A DNA stretch of 64,000 bases, from NCBI RefSeq assembly GCF_018614875.1, contig NZ_JAGGNW010000010.1:1-64000 (forward strand), in the 5' to 3' direction. Positions 49,596-58,670 of the stretch are shown in pieces. The stretch comes from Variovorax paradoxus (GTDB lineage: Bacteria > Pseudomonadota > Gammaproteobacteria > Burkholderiales > Burkholderiaceae_C). Made by a program: the position numbers and the translations under genes. Position 1 is the stretch's first letter, and each line of letters starts with the position of its first letter. The notes beneath the pieces are model-generated. The model was given only the letters and a program-made list of their open reading frames with translations, ran no database searches and was not told the DNA's origin.

Positions 49596-50759
49596 ATGAC
49601 CGACACATCTCTTCGCAAGCTGCGCTGCGCCATGGTCGGCGGCGGCCGTGACGCCTTCATCGGCGCCGTGCACCGCAACGCCATGGCGCTGGACGGGCAG
49701 ATCGAGCTCGTGGCCGGTGCGCTGTCGTCGAGCCCGGACAAGGCACGCGCCTCGGGGCGCGACCTGCATCTGGCGGACGATCGCAACCACGGCGACTGGC
49801 AGTCGCTGCTGGCCGACGAGTTGAAGCGCCCGCCGCAGGAGCGCATCGATTTCGTCTCGATCGTCACGCCCAACCACATGCACTTTCCGGTCGCGCAGGC
49901 TTTTGCCGAAGCGGGCTTTCACGCGGTGTGCGACAAGCCGCTGGTGCACACGCGCGCGCAGGCCGACGCGCTGGTGGCCACCGTGGCAAGGCAGGGCACG
50001 GTGTTCGGTGTGACCTACAACTACACCGGCTACCCGATGGTGCGGCAGGCGCGCGAGATGGTCCGCTCGGGCCAGCTCGGCGAGCTGCGCAAGGTGGTGG
50101 TCGAATACAACCAGGGCTGGCTCGCGAACCAGCTCGAAGGCGCCGGCAACAAGCAGGCCGACTGGCGCACCGATCCCGCGAAGAGCGGCGCGGCGGGCGC
50201 CATCGGCGACATCGGCTCGCATGCAGAGAACCTGGTGTCGAGCGTCAGCGGCCTGGAGATCGAGAGCCTGTGCGCCGACCTGAGCGCGCTGGTGCCGGGC
50301 CGCAAGCTCGACGACGACGGCAGCCTGCTGCTGCGCTTCAAGGGCGGCGCGCGCGGCGTGCTGATTGCCTCGCAGATCAACACCGGCCTGGAGAACGACC
50401 TGCGGCTGCGCATCTCCGGCACGCTGGGCACGCTCGAGTGGCGGCAGGAGCGGCCGAGCCAGCTCGTGCACCTGCCGCACGACGGGCCCAAGCGAGTTCT
50501 CACGCGCGGCTCGCCGTGGCTGTGCGAGGCCGCGCAGCGCGCGAGCCGATTGCCGGCCGGGCATCCCGAAGGCTTCATCGAGGCCTTTGCCAACATCTAT
50601 GCCGGCGTCGTTGCGGACATCCGCGCGCGCAATGCGGGCCAGCAGGCCGATGCCATCGCGGCCGACTATCCGCGGGTGGAGGATGGCGCGCGCGGCGTGC
50701 GCTTCATCGAGCGCACGGTGGCTTCGGCGGCCAGCGAGGCGAAGTGGACGCCCTGGTGA
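49596..50759 (+). CDS. Gfo/Idh/MocA-family oxidoreductase
   Basis: NAD(P)-dependent dehydrogenase of 387 residues. The N-terminal Rossmann fold starts [21 protein letters not shown], the [12 protein letters not shown] segment carries the family's (E/D)KP catalytic lysine, and the C-terminal part has [11 protein letters not shown] with the catalytic histidine. It is cytoplasmic and 77 bases downstream of the ABC binding protein, so it likely oxidises the imported sugar or polyol. The exact substrate is not visible. Confidence 0.9.
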   Translation: MTDTSLRKLRCAMVGGGRDAFIGAVHRNAMALDGQIELVAGALSSSPDKARASGRDLHLADDRNHGDWQSLLADELKRPPQERIDFVSIVTPNHMHFPVAQAFAEAGFHAVCDKPLVHTRAQADALVATVARQGTVFGVTYNYTGYPMVRQAREMVRSGQLGELRKVVVEYNQGWLANQLEGAGNKQADWRTDPAKSGAAGAIGDIGSHAENLVSSVSGLEIESLCADLSALVPGRKLDDDGSLLLRFKGGARGVLIASQINTGLENDLRLRISGTLGTLEWRQERPSQLVHLPHDGPKRVLTRGSPWLCEAAQRASRLPAGHPEGFIEAFANIYAGVVADIRARNAGQQADAIAADYPRVEDGARGVRFIERTVASAASEAKWTPW

Positions 50760-50841
50760 GATAGGCCGATCGCGGTATTCCGCGCCGCCGGGGCGCGCGG
50801 TACAAATCGAGGCTCGCCACTTTGATGGAACCGAGGTCTCG

Positions 50842-51384
50842 ATGCCGCTGCTTCGCCTTTCTCCTTTCCTGCGCGCTACGACGCTGGCCTGCGCGCTTGG
50901 CAGTTGTGCCGCAGCGCTGCATGCCGCCGACTATCCGCCACGCAAGCCCGGCCTCTGGGAGATGAAGATGGGGGACGGCGCCGGTGGCGCCAACAGCGCG
51001 CCGGCGCAGACCGTGCAGCAATGCATCGACGGCGCGACCGACCAGGCGCTGCGCGACATGGGGCAAGGCATGGGCAAGGACGCCTGCTCGAAGCATGAGA
51101 TGCGCACGGAAGGCGGCACGCTGGTGATCGATTCCGTGTGCAAGATGGGCACGACCATCGCCACCAGCCATGCGGTGGTCGTGGGCGACTTCGGTTCCAG
51201 CTACCGGATGGAAAGCACCTCCACCTACAAGCCCCCGATGATGGGCAAATCCAGCGGGAGCTTCGTCATGGAGGCGAAGTGGGTCGGGCCGTGCAAGGCC
51301 GGGCAGAAGCCCGGCGACATGATCATGTCCAACGGCATGAAGATGAACGTCATCGACATGGTGAAGGGCCAGCCGAAGAAATAG
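50842..51384 (+). CDS. DUF3617 family exported protein
   Basis: A 180-residue secreted protein. The N-terminal signal RATTLACALGSCAAALHAA is followed by PPRKPGLWEMKM, the DUF3617 start motif, a cysteine pair (QQCIDGATD, DACSKHEM) and a third and fourth cysteine later (DSVCKMG, GPCKAG), so disulfides are likely. The frame is open upstream to 50365 but that part lies inside the dehydrogenase gene. The function of the family is unknown; it follows the ABC operon by 82 bases and may be independent. Confidence 0.85.
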   Translation: MPLLRLSPFLRATTLACALGSCAAALHAADYPPRKPGLWEMKMGDGAGGANSAPAQTVQQCIDGATDQALRDMGQGMGKDACSKHEMRTEGGTLVIDSVCKMGTTIATSHAVVVGDFGSSYRMESTSTYKPPMMGKSSGSFVMEAKWVGPCKAGQKPGDMIMSNGMKMNVIDMVKGQPKK

Positions 51385-51396
51385 CGTTGACAGGCC

Positions 51397-51786
51397 TTAG
51401 CCCATGAGGCTCACGTGCGCTGACACCACGCGCCAGCCCTCCGGCAGGCGCGCCCAGGTCTGGCTCTGGCGGCCCGTGCGCTCGCTGCCCGTGCGCCTGA
51501 ACTCGACATTCGCGACCGCGAAGTCCTGCCCGAAAGTGGTGATGGCCTTCGCAATGATCACGCGTTCGAGATTGACCGCCGGGCGGCCCTGGCGAAATGC
51601 GCGTATCGCGTCGTAGCCATAGAGGTTCTCGCCGGCACCATAGCGCAGCGTGTGAGGTGAATTCCAGAAGAGTCTGTCGAGCACCGGCACGTCGTTGTTG
51701 ACGAGCGCATGCTCGTACTCGGCGAACGCGGCCTGGACTTCGGCGAGCACGGCCGGCAGGTTGATGTCGGTCATGGAAACGGTCAT
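51397..51786 (-). CDS. AtzH/HpxZ-like protein (DUF3225)
   Basis: A 129-residue SnoaL/NTF2-fold protein of the AtzH-like family. Family blocks are [46 protein letters not shown] and [23 protein letters not shown]. AtzH is a small subunit linked with the 1-carboxybiuret hydrolase AtzEG of cyanuric acid breakdown, and HpxZ is linked with oxalurate breakdown. Here no amidase AtzE or AtzG gene is present, but a cyanuric-acid-hydrolase-like gene heads the same strand's cluster. It is the last gene, nine bases after the permease. Either of two ATGs (51786, 51774) could be the start. Confidence 0.85.
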   Translation of the reverse strand: MTVSMTDINLPAVLAEVQAAFAEYEHALVNNDVPVLDRLFWNSPHTLRYGAGENLYGYDAIRAFRQGRPAVNLERVIIAKAITTFGQDFAVANVEFRRTGSERTGRQSQTWARLPEGWRVVSAHVSLMG

Positions 51787-51794
51787 GGCTTGTC

Positions 51795-52571
51795 TTACTT
51801 TCCGCCCCAGTGAACGAAGCGCCGCTCCGCCATCAGGAACACGAGGTTCATCACGTAGCCGAGCAGGCCCGCCGCGAAGATCGAGGCGTACATGTCGGGC
51901 ATGTCGAAAATGGTTTGCGCATTCATGATGCGCTGGCCGAGGCCATCGGTGGAACCGATGAACATCTCGGCCACGATCACGATCACCAGCGCGATCGACA
52001 CGCCCGAGCGCATGCCGACGAACACCTGCGGCATCGATTCGAGCAGGATCACGTCGGTCAGCACGCGCCAGCGCGGCGCGCCCATCACCTTGGCCGCGAG
52101 CTGGCGCTGCTTGCGCGCGCTCATCACGCCGTAGGCGACGTTGAACAGGATGGCCAGCGCCGCGCCGAACGCCGCGACCGCGATCTTGGTGGCCTCGCCG
52201 ACGCCGAACAGCACCAGGAACAGCGGGAACATGGCCGAGGCCGGCGTCGAGCGGAAGAAGTCGATTGCGAACTCGATCGATTCGTAGATCTTCTCGCTCG
52301 ACCCCAGCACGATGCCGAGCGGCACCGCGATCACGAGCGCGAGGCCGAAGGACGTGACGGTGCGCACGATGGTCTTGAAGAAGTCGCCCCACAGCGTGCC
52401 GTGCGCGAGGCCATTCCAGAAGGCCGCAAGGGCTTCGAGCGGCGAGGGCAGCAGCACCGGGTCGACCGCGCGCGTCGCATGCACGAAGGCCCAGAGGCCG
52501 ATCAGCGCGGCGATGCCGAACAGCGGGCGCAAGCGGGCGCCGAAGGCGTTGGCTCGATGGGCGAGGCTCAT
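51795..52571 (-). CDS. ABC transporter permease (SsuC/TauC-like)
   Basis: Permease of 258 residues of the nitrate/sulfonate/taurine class with about six membrane segments. The cytoplasmic EAA loop is [39 protein letters not shown], the contact site for the ATPase. Start ATG overlaps the ATPase stop by four bases. Together with the two upstream genes it forms an import system; the substrate is inferred to be the heterocycle broken down by the adjacent enzymes. Confidence 0.92.
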   Translation of the reverse strand: MSLAHRANAFGARLRPLFGIAALIGLWAFVHATRAVDPVLLPSPLEALAAFWNGLAHGTLWGDFFKTIVRTVTSFGLALVIAVPLGIVLGSSEKIYESIEFAIDFFRSTPASAMFPLFLVLFGVGEATKIAVAAFGAALAILFNVAYGVMSARKQRQLAAKVMGAPRWRVLTDVILLESMPQVFVGMRSGVSIALVIVIVAEMFIGSTDGLGQRIMNAQTIFDMPDMYASIFAAGLLGYVMNLVFLMAERRFVHWGGK

Positions 52572-53410
52572 GGCTTGCGCACCTCCCGCTGGAACACGTC
52601 CAGCGCGCGGGTCTTGGTGGCGATGAAGGCCGGCGTGATCGTGGTGTCGGCCGTGCGCGGGCGCGGCACGTCGAAGGGCAGGTTCTCGGCCACGCGCGTG
52701 GGTCGCTTGGTCAGCAGCAGCACCTCGTCGGCCAGGAGCACCGCCTCGTCGAGGTCGTGCGAGACCAGCAAGGTGGTGGTCCGGCGTTCGACCAGCACCT
52801 TCTGCAGCCGCTCGCGCAGGAACATCACCATCTCGTAGTCGAGCGCGGAGAAAGGCTCGTCGAGGAACAGCACCTCGGGGTCGACCACCAGCGCCCGCAT
52901 GATCGACACCAGCTGCTGCTGGCCGCCCGACATCTGGTAGGGGTAGCGCTGCAGGTCGAGCTTGACGTCGAAGCTCTCCATCAGGCTGTCCATGCGAGAC
53001 TGCTGTTCCACCTTTGACAGGTTCAGGTACTGCAGCGGGTAGCGTATGTTGTCGATCGCGCGCAGCCACGGGAACACCGCCTCGCGGTAGTTCTGGAATA
53101 CGTAGCCGATGCGTGTCTCGCGCGCTTCCTTGCCCTCGAACAGGATCTGGCCGCTGTCGCACGGCAGGATGCCCGCGATCATGTTGATCAGCGTGCTCTT
53201 GCCGCAGCCGTTGGGGCCGAACACCGACACGATCTTTCCCTTCGGAATGTCGAGGTCGAAGTTGTCGTAGATGGTCGCGTCCTGGAAGCGCTTGGTCAGC
53301 CCGCGGATCGTGATGTGCGTGCCCTTCGGATACCAGCGGTGCGAGGCGCCGGCGTCCGCGGCATCGGGTGCGGCGGTGCCGATCGGCAGATGGGTGCTCG
53401 TGGCGCGCAT
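52568..53410 (-). CDS. ABC transporter ATP-binding protein (SsuB/TauB-like)
   Basis: ATPase of 280 residues: Walker [17 protein letters not shown]-loop [13 protein letters not shown], signature [15 protein letters not shown], Walker [14 protein letters not shown] and switch histidine [12 protein letters not shown] 30-residue polar N-terminal extension precedes the domain. Its ATG shares one base with the stop of the binding-protein gene (TGATG), so translation is coupled. Confidence 0.93.
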   Translation of the reverse strand: MRATSTHLPIGTAAPDAADAGASHRWYPKGTHITIRGLTKRFQDATIYDNFDLDIPKGKIVSVFGPNGCGKSTLINMIAGILPCDSGQILFEGKEARETRIGYVFQNYREAVFPWLRAIDNIRYPLQYLNLSKVEQQSRMDSLMESFDVKLDLQRYPYQMSGGQQQLVSIMRALVVDPEVLFLDEPFSALDYEMVMFLRERLQKVLVERRTTTLLVSHDLDEAVLLADEVLLLTKRPTRVAENLPFDVPRPRTADTTITPAFIATKTRALDVFQREVRKP

Positions 53411-54414
53411 CAGAAGGCCCGCACCAGCGCCTTGCCGTCGATCCTGTCCTTGACCACGCCCAACCCGGTGCCAATGTCGAGGAACTTCTGGAAGTCGTCC
53501 ACATCGGCGGGGGTCATGTCCTTGGCCATCACGATACGCGGCAGCGGCACGGCGGCGGCCAGCTCGGGCGGCACCTTCATGCCTTGCACCAGGTAGCCGC
53601 GTGCGCTGCTGTCGGCCTGTGCCTCCTTCACGCCGCGCGCCCACGCGGCGGCGAAGCGCCTGGCCACGTCGGGCTTGTCGGCCATGAACCTGCCCGACAT
53701 CACGGCGCCGGCCGCGAAGGCCGAGGAGCTCTTGTTGCCCAGCAGGTAGGTGGAGATCACGCCGGCCTCGATGCGCTTGCCGATCTTCTGCGCGACCATG
53801 ATGGTGGCCGACGGCTCGAGCGTGTAGCCGCCGTCGAAGTTGCCCGACTGCAGCGCGCCCAGGTGCACGCCGATCTGCTGCTCCTGGATCGTGAAGTCCT
53901 TGCCTTCGGCCAGGCCCACTTTTTTGAGCACCGCGCGCGCCGCGCCGATGTTGGCGGGACCGGGTGCAGAGAACAGCTTGAAGCCGTTCCTGAAATCCTT
54001 CAGCGTCCGCGCCGGGCTGTCGGCCTTGACGACGAACTGCTCGATCACGTGCTGCGCGTTCTGCCCGTTGAGCGAGATGTACTTCAGCGTGTTTGGCCGG
54101 CGCGATTCCATGTTGGCGCCTTCGAGCGTCACCAGGTTCACCGCCGCGTCGATGCCGTTCGACACCAGCGCCTGCACGGTCAGCGGATGGCTGGTCATGG
54201 GCACCTCCTCGATCTCAAGGTCGGCCTCCTTGAAGTAGCCGCGGTTCACGGCCACGTAGAACGGCAGCGCCGCGCTCGAGGGAAACACGCCGACCTTGAT
54301 CCTGTCGGCTGCCTGGGCCGGCAGCGCGAACGCGGCGAGGACGAAGGCCACGGCGCCGGCGAGGCGGGCGGTGGCACGAAGGGGCGCGGCGAAAGAAAGC
54401 TCAGGGCGTGGCAT
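53410..54414 (-). CDS. ABC transporter substrate-binding protein (SsuA/NMT1-like)
   Basis: Periplasmic binding protein of 334 residues. The signal peptide (LRATARLAGAVAFVLAAFALPAQAA) ends at AQA. IKVGVFPSSAALPFYVAVNRGYFKEADLEIEEVPM is the family N terminus for sulfonate/thiamine-precursor type binders (type 2 fold). It overlaps the end of the VOC gene by 14 bases. The ligand is unknown; co-location with a ring-opening amidohydrolase suggests a cyclic amide or pyrimidine-like compound. Confidence 0.9.
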   Translation of the reverse strand: MPRPELSFAAPLRATARLAGAVAFVLAAFALPAQAADRIKVGVFPSSAALPFYVAVNRGYFKEADLEIEEVPMTSHPLTVQALVSNGIDAAVNLVTLEGANMESRRPNTLKYISLNGQNAQHVIEQFVVKADSPARTLKDFRNGFKLFSAPGPANIGAARAVLKKVGLAEGKDFTIQEQQIGVHLGALQSGNFDGGYTLEPSATIMVAQKIGKRIEAGVISTYLLGNKSSSAFAAGAVMSGRFMADKPDVARRFAAAWARGVKEAQADSSARGYLVQGMKVPPELAAAVPLPRIVMAKDMTPADVDDFQKFLDIGTGLGVVKDRIDGKALVRAF

Positions 54415-54943
54415 CGTGGGATTCTCCGGAACGAGGTGGCGGGGTCAGGGCGGGACAGGTCAGCGGATCGAAGAAGGAGCGGCCGGCGCGGTACGCGCGC
54501 GCGGCCGACATGTCGGGCGATGCGCCGTCTTCCACCGCGCCTTCGAAGGTGAGTTCGAGCTGCACGCCGCTCGGGTCGTAGACGAACAGCTGCCACAGCG
54601 TGGTGCCGGGCACGAGGAATTCGCGCCAGTCCAGCCCCGCGGCGCGAAAACGCGCGACATAGGCGTGGTAGCCCGAGCAGGCCAGCGACACGTGGTCGAT
54701 GGCGCCGCTGCCATGCGGCACCCGGCTGTCCTGGCCCAGCGCCGGGCCGCCGGCATAGACGTGGATGATGGCCTGCCCGCCCGGCTGTCCGCAGGCCAGC
54801 CATGCGCCGGGGTAGCCAAAGTCGGGCCGCGCGATCTCGCGCAGGCCGATCACGCCGGTCCAGAAGGCGCGGGTGCGGCCGAGGTCGGCAGTCTTGATCG
54901 CGAGATGGAAGAGGCCGTGCGTGATGGCGGCGTTCGTTGTCAT
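54401..54943 (-). CDS. VOC-family (glyoxalase/dioxygenase-like) protein
   Basis: A 180-residue vicinal-oxygen-chelate protein. ITHGLFHLAIKTADLGRTRAFWTGVIGLREI gives the first metal histidine, AIDHVSLACSGYHAYVARFRAAGL the second and FVYDPSGVQLELTFEG the glutamate, so a metal site of the H/H/E type is complete. It could be a ring-cleaving dioxygenase or an isomerase/lyase. It lies between the FAD monooxygenase (four-base overlap) and the binding-protein gene, so it should act on the same compound. Confidence 0.85.
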   Translation of the reverse strand: MTTNAAITHGLFHLAIKTADLGRTRAFWTGVIGLREIARPDFGYPGAWLACGQPGGQAIIHVYAGGPALGQDSRVPHGSGAIDHVSLACSGYHAYVARFRAAGLDWREFLVPGTTLWQLFVYDPSGVQLELTFEGAVEDGASPDMSAARAYRAGRSFFDPLTCPALTPPPRSGESHDATP

Positions 54944-56154
54944 GGCGCCGATACCGTTTCGCACTGACCCAGCGACACGTCGCGGAACAGGGTGGAAAGG
55001 TCGCCGAGGAAACCGGGCCCGGTCTTCCAGCGCGTTCCGGCCACCGGGTCGGCGCCGGCCAGCATGGTGTCGGTGGCCGTGATCGACAGCGCCATCGCGA
55101 AGCGGATGCGCTCGCGCCGCGCGGCGTCCACCAGCGCCAGCCAGTCGCGCGGCGCACGGCGGCCGGCGCGGATCTCGCGCTCGAGTATCAGCGCGGCGGC
55201 GCAGGCGTCCTCCATTGCCTGGGTCGCGCCCTGGCCCAGCGTGGGCGCCATGCCGTGGGCGCTGTCGCCCAGGTACATCACGTTGGAATCGGCTTCGGCG
55301 AACAGCACGTCGGACTCCTGCATCCGGGCCCAGTGGCTGTGCGGCAGGTTCGCGCACATGGCGTCCATCAGCCATTGCACCTGCGAGCTCGGCGCGCCCT
55401 GCGTGGGCTGGTAGGTGGCGCGCATCGTGGCTTCGGTCTTCCATTCGTCGCGCAGCGGCGCGCCGGGTTCGACCGGGTAGGTCGCCGCGATGTAGACATG
55501 TCCCGGCGGCACGCGGAAGGCCAACAGCCGGTGCGGGCCGTTGAACCACTGGCCGTAGTCATCGATCAGGCCGCCACTGGTGTCGGGCACCAGCGTGCGC
55601 AGGATCGCCACGCCCACGTGGCGCGGCTCAGGCAAGCCCGAGAACGCGGCGCGGGTGGCGGAATAGCGGCCGTCCGCGCCGACCAGCAGGTCGATGTCGT
55701 CGATGCGGTGCTCGATGCCGCCCTGGATGTAGCGCACGGCGGTGCGTCCGCCGCCGCCCGTGGCCGCGGCGATCGACGCGGTCTCGCAGCCATACCGGAT
55801 CGCCGCGCCCGCGCCTTCGCGCAGCACGCGATAAAGCTCCGACCAGCGGATGCGGATGCCGGGGTTGTCCGCCACCTGCGACAGCGGCAGGTCGAACAGC
55901 ACGGTGCCGTCGGTCAGCGCGATCTGCCAGTGCTTCCACGGCAGGCTCGCGGCCTCGACTTCGGTGGCCAGCGGCGCGTCGCACAGGCGCAGCGCCTTGA
56001 CCGCGTTGGGACCCACGTTCAGGCCGGTGCCGGCCTCGGAGTGGTCATCGGGGCCGACGCGCTCCAGGCAATGCAGCTCGACGCCGGGCAGTGCGGCGAG
56101 CCGGCGGGCCAGGATGGCGCCGGCCACGCCGGCTCCGATGATCACGATCTTCAT
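54940..56154 (-). CDS. FAD-dependent aromatic/heterocycle monooxygenase
   Basis: Class A flavoprotein monooxygenase of 404 residues. The FAD-binding GxGxxG is IVIIGAGVAGAILARRL at the N terminus, the middle DG motif is DLLVGADGRYSATR, and the GD motif is MYLGDSAHGMAPTLGQGATQAMEDA. Such enzymes hydroxylate rings using NAD(P)H and oxygen; relatives include hydroxybenzoate, hydroxynicotinate and urate hydroxylases. It overlaps its neighbours by four bases on both sides. The substrate is unknown, but clustering implies hydroxylation before or after ring opening by the amidohydrolase. Confidence 0.9.
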   Translation of the reverse strand: MKIVIIGAGVAGAILARRLAALPGVELHCLERVGPDDHSEAGTGLNVGPNAVKALRLCDAPLATEVEAASLPWKHWQIALTDGTVLFDLPLSQVADNPGIRIRWSELYRVLREGAGAAIRYGCETASIAAATGGGGRTAVRYIQGGIEHRIDDIDLLVGADGRYSATRAAFSGLPEPRHVGVAILRTLVPDTSGGLIDDYGQWFNGPHRLLAFRVPPGHVYIAATYPVEPGAPLRDEWKTEATMRATYQPTQGAPSSQVQWLMDAMCANLPHSHWARMQESDVLFAEADSNVMYLGDSAHGMAPTLGQGATQAMEDACAAALILEREIRAGRRAPRDWLALVDAARRERIRFAMALSITATDTMLAGADPVAGTRWKTGPGFLGDLSTLFRDVSLGQCETVSAP

Positions 56155-56327
56155 GCGGATGAGGTCTCGTTGAGAGGCGCCGCCGCGGCAAGCGCGCGGC
56201 GCCGGTGTTGCCGGGGATGGCGTTGTTCGAAGGCGTGCATGGTGGGTGCGGGCACCTGCAGGATGCGTACCAGCTCCATGGCGGTGCGCACGATCGCGCC
56301 GGCATCGGGTTGCAGGCGTGCTGTCAT
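56151..56327 (-). CDS. 58-residue ORF, possible ketopantoate reductase-like remnant
   Basis: A short frame with four-base overlaps to both the amidohydrolase and the monooxygenase genes, as if part of a translationally coupled chain. AGAIVRTAMELVRILQVPAPTMHAFEQ resembles the C-terminal helix of ketopantoate-reductase-like dehydrogenases (ELG.P.P..D). The rest is basic and alanine-rich. It may be the C-terminal remnant of a lost dehydrogenase, or a real small protein. The overlap pattern favours translation; function is not inferred. Confidence 0.45.
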   Translation of the reverse strand: MTARLQPDAGAIVRTAMELVRILQVPAPTMHAFEQRHPRQHRRRALAAAAPLNETSSA

Positions 56328-57496
56328 GCCGCGCGCGCGATCACCGCGACCAGTCCACCGCCGTCGGGCCCCTGGTGCTCGGCACCACCCGAAACGAAGA
56401 TGCGCGCGTCCCCCAGCACAGCGGCCACCATGCCGCCGATCGCGCCGCGAATGTGGCGCTGGGCATTGATGTCGGTGTCGTCCAGCATGGTGTGGCGCAC
56501 GCCTCGCACGTGGCCGCGGCGGTCGGGCTCGCACTTGACGAACACTGCCGCCACGCGCGCCGCCTCGGCCGCGCTCAGCTGGGGCGCCGCGTTCATGCCC
56601 AGCGGCCGCAGCGCCTCGGCCACGGCGCCGATGTCCAGCGCATCGCGCATCGGTGCGCAGGCCATGCGCAGCGCACCTTCCCATGCGGCGCTGTGGCCGA
56701 GCACGATCACCTCGTTGGCCTCGACCTCGACGCCCGACGAAATGCTCGCACGGCGGGAGAAGCGTTCGAAGTCGACCAGCATCGCGGCTTCCAGCGCCGG
56801 GTCGTCGGGCAGTTCGCCCAGTGCGATCGCCACCCCGAAAGCGCCGGCGGCGCGCGCGGCCGCCATCGAGCGGCCCGAGTCGGCGCTCAGCACCGCGTGG
56901 CCGGCCGCGGCGGCGGCCTGGGCGCGCGCGGCCGTCACGCAGGGGCACTTGACCTGCACGAAGGCCACGTCCTCGGCGCGGGCGATCCCGGCGTCGCGCA
57001 TCGCCTCGCGCACCGCGCCGGCAACCGACGCCACCTGCGCCCAGCGCCCGACATGCTGCGCGGGCAGTGGCGCGCTGACGCCCGTGCCGATCGCGAGCGC
57101 GCCCGGGCCGGGCCCGGCGGCCGCGTCCGCTGCGGGCCGCCCGGTGCGTGTGAACACCACGTAGTGCGGGCTCAGCACCCCTTCGGTACCGCCCGACAGG
57201 ATGCAGGGCAGTTCACGCAGCAGTTCGGCGGCCGGCCGGCCCAGGCGCGCGGCCAGCAGGTTCATCAGCGTCTGGGTGAAGTAGCCGCGCGTGAAGTCGT
57301 TGACGCCGCCATTGCCTTCGGTCTTGCCGATCACGGCCACCACCTGCGCGGGCTCGATCGCGCCCTCGTCGAACAGCGCGGCGAGCGCCGAGAGGTCGCC
57401 CGGATGGGCCATCGGCAGCCGGTGCACGGCCAGGCGCGGGCGCGTGGCGGCCTGCGTCGGCGCGTTGCTTGGGGGGAGGAGGGTGTGGGCGTCCAT
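56324..57496 (-). CDS. ring-opening amidohydrolase (cyanuric acid amidohydrolase/barbiturase family)
   Basis: A 390-residue member of the AtzD/TrzD/barbiturase family, a rare fold of three similar domains around a threefold site, each giving a serine and a lysine. Visible pairs are VIGKTEGNG with SGGTEGVLSPHYVVF in domain A, FVQVKCPC with LSADSGRSMAAARAAG in domain B, and VFVKCEPDRRGHVRG with FVSGGAEHQGPDGGG in domain C. It opens cyclic amides such as cyanuric acid or barbiturate. I cannot tell which from sequence, and a new substrate is possible because the AtzE/AtzF steps are absent. First gene of the operon after the LysR gene. Confidence 0.9.
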   Translation of the reverse strand: MDAHTLLPPSNAPTQAATRPRLAVHRLPMAHPGDLSALAALFDEGAIEPAQVVAVIGKTEGNGGVNDFTRGYFTQTLMNLLAARLGRPAAELLRELPCILSGGTEGVLSPHYVVFTRTGRPAADAAAGPGPGALAIGTGVSAPLPAQHVGRWAQVASVAGAVREAMRDAGIARAEDVAFVQVKCPCVTAARAQAAAAAGHAVLSADSGRSMAAARAAGAFGVAIALGELPDDPALEAAMLVDFERFSRRASISSGVEVEANEVIVLGHSAAWEGALRMACAPMRDALDIGAVAEALRPLGMNAAPQLSAAEAARVAAVFVKCEPDRRGHVRGVRHTMLDDTDINAQRHIRGAIGGMVAAVLGDARIFVSGGAEHQGPDGGGLVAVIARAA

Positions 57497-57560
57497 GGAT
57501 GCTGCGGTGCAACAGATGAACGCAGTATGGGCAGCCGCGGTGCAAGCATCCAGCGCAATG

Positions 57561-57582
57561 TTTCGCTCGGACCGAGCGCAAA
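57561..57582. promoter_or_regulatory. candidate LysR operator upstream of the amidohydrolase operon
   Basis: CGCTCGG (57564-57570) and CCGAGCG (57572-57578) form a near-perfect palindrome flanked by TTT and AAA; the core contains a T-N11-A arrangement (57563 and 57575). It lies 68 to 78 bases before the amidohydrolase start, the usual place for a LysR site. Confidence 0.5.
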
Positions 57583-57633
57583 TTGTGTGCAGTGCGCGAT
57601 TCGCCGCTTCAACGGCGGGCGCCCGCAGGCCGC

Positions 57634-58539
57634 TCAGCCCGGCAACGCCGCCAGCCGGTTGACCAGCGTTTCCATGAACGACAGTGTGGCGATCGGCAGC
57701 ATGCGGCCGGCGCGCGCCGCCAGCACCAGCTGGCTGTGCGCCAGCGCCCGGTCCGACAGCGGGATCGACACCAACTCGCCGCGCCGCACCTCGTTGAGTG
57801 TGCCGATCTGGAACTGGAAGCTGATCGCGCCGGTCTGCCGCGTGAACTCCTTGAGCGTCTGCACGGTGCTGGCCTCCAGCGCGACTTGCAGCGCGATGCG
57901 CGAGCGCGCCATCACGTCGTCGAGCAGCCGGCGGCTGCCGAAGGACCGGTCGCCCAGTGCCACGGTGTACTTCTGGCAATCGGCGAGCCGCAGCGTGGCG
58001 CGCTTCGCGAGCGGATGGTCGGGCCGCAGCATCGCGCACAACGGCTGCGCGATCGCGCTGATCACGCGCAGCGTCTCCGACGGCTGCGGGTCGTGCACCA
58101 GGATCAGTTCGACGTCGTCGGCCATCAGCGCCGCGACCAGATTGCCTGTCACGCCCGAGACGATCTGGAACTGCACGCCAGGGTGCGTCTGCTGGTAGTG
58201 CGCGATGGTGCCGGGGATCAGGTCGGTCGCGACCGATTCGGCGCAGCCGATGCGCACCGTGCCGCGCACCAGTCCGCGCAGTTGCTCGATCTGCGACTCG
58301 GCCGAGCGCATGTCGGCCATGCTGCGCCGCACCGCGGTGATCAGCACCTCGCCCGCTGCCGTGAGGCGCACGCCGCGTGGCAGGCGTTCGAACAGCGGCG
58401 TGCCGATGTCGGACTCGATCTCGAGGATCTTGCGGTTGAGCGCCGTCGAGGCCACGTGCAGCTTCTCGGCTGCCTTGCGGATCGACCCCGCGCGCGCGAC
58501 GGCATCGAGGTAGACGAAATGGCGAGGCGGATGCAGCAT
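57634..58539 (-). CDS. LysR-family transcriptional regulator
   Basis: A 301-residue LysR protein. The N-terminal winged HTH is FVYLDAVARAGSIRKAAEKLHVASTALNRKILEIESDIGTPLFERLPRG, followed by a substrate-binding domain (GTVRIGCAESVATDLIPGTIAHY). I chose the ATG at 58539 (MLHPPRHF), since upstream residues to 58611 are not family-like. It is on the same strand as the amidohydrolase operon with a 137-base gap holding a palindrome, so it likely activates the operon in response to the substrate. Confidence 0.92.
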   Translation of the reverse strand: MLHPPRHFVYLDAVARAGSIRKAAEKLHVASTALNRKILEIESDIGTPLFERLPRGVRLTAAGEVLITAVRRSMADMRSAESQIEQLRGLVRGTVRIGCAESVATDLIPGTIAHYQQTHPGVQFQIVSGVTGNLVAALMADDVELILVHDPQPSETLRVISAIAQPLCAMLRPDHPLAKRATLRLADCQKYTVALGDRSFGSRRLLDDVMARSRIALQVALEASTVQTLKEFTRQTGAISFQFQIGTLNEVRRGELVSIPLSDRALAHSQLVLAARAGRMLPIATLSFMETLVNRLAALPG

Positions 58540-58670
58540 GGGTGTGGCGAAGATTGTTCCACAGGGCCATATGCGGCCGGGCCGGCAAAGCACGCGTAGG
58601 CCGCCGCCCACAGCGCTTCGCGCCCGGCCTTCGGCACGCGGACCGCCGCGCCGGCCTACGATGGCGGGCC

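Noticed and set aside
54937..56469. Long plus-strand frame opposite the FAD monooxygenase
   Set aside because: Antisense shadow; its protein is arginine, alanine and glycine rich without any motif, while the minus strand has clear FAD motifs.
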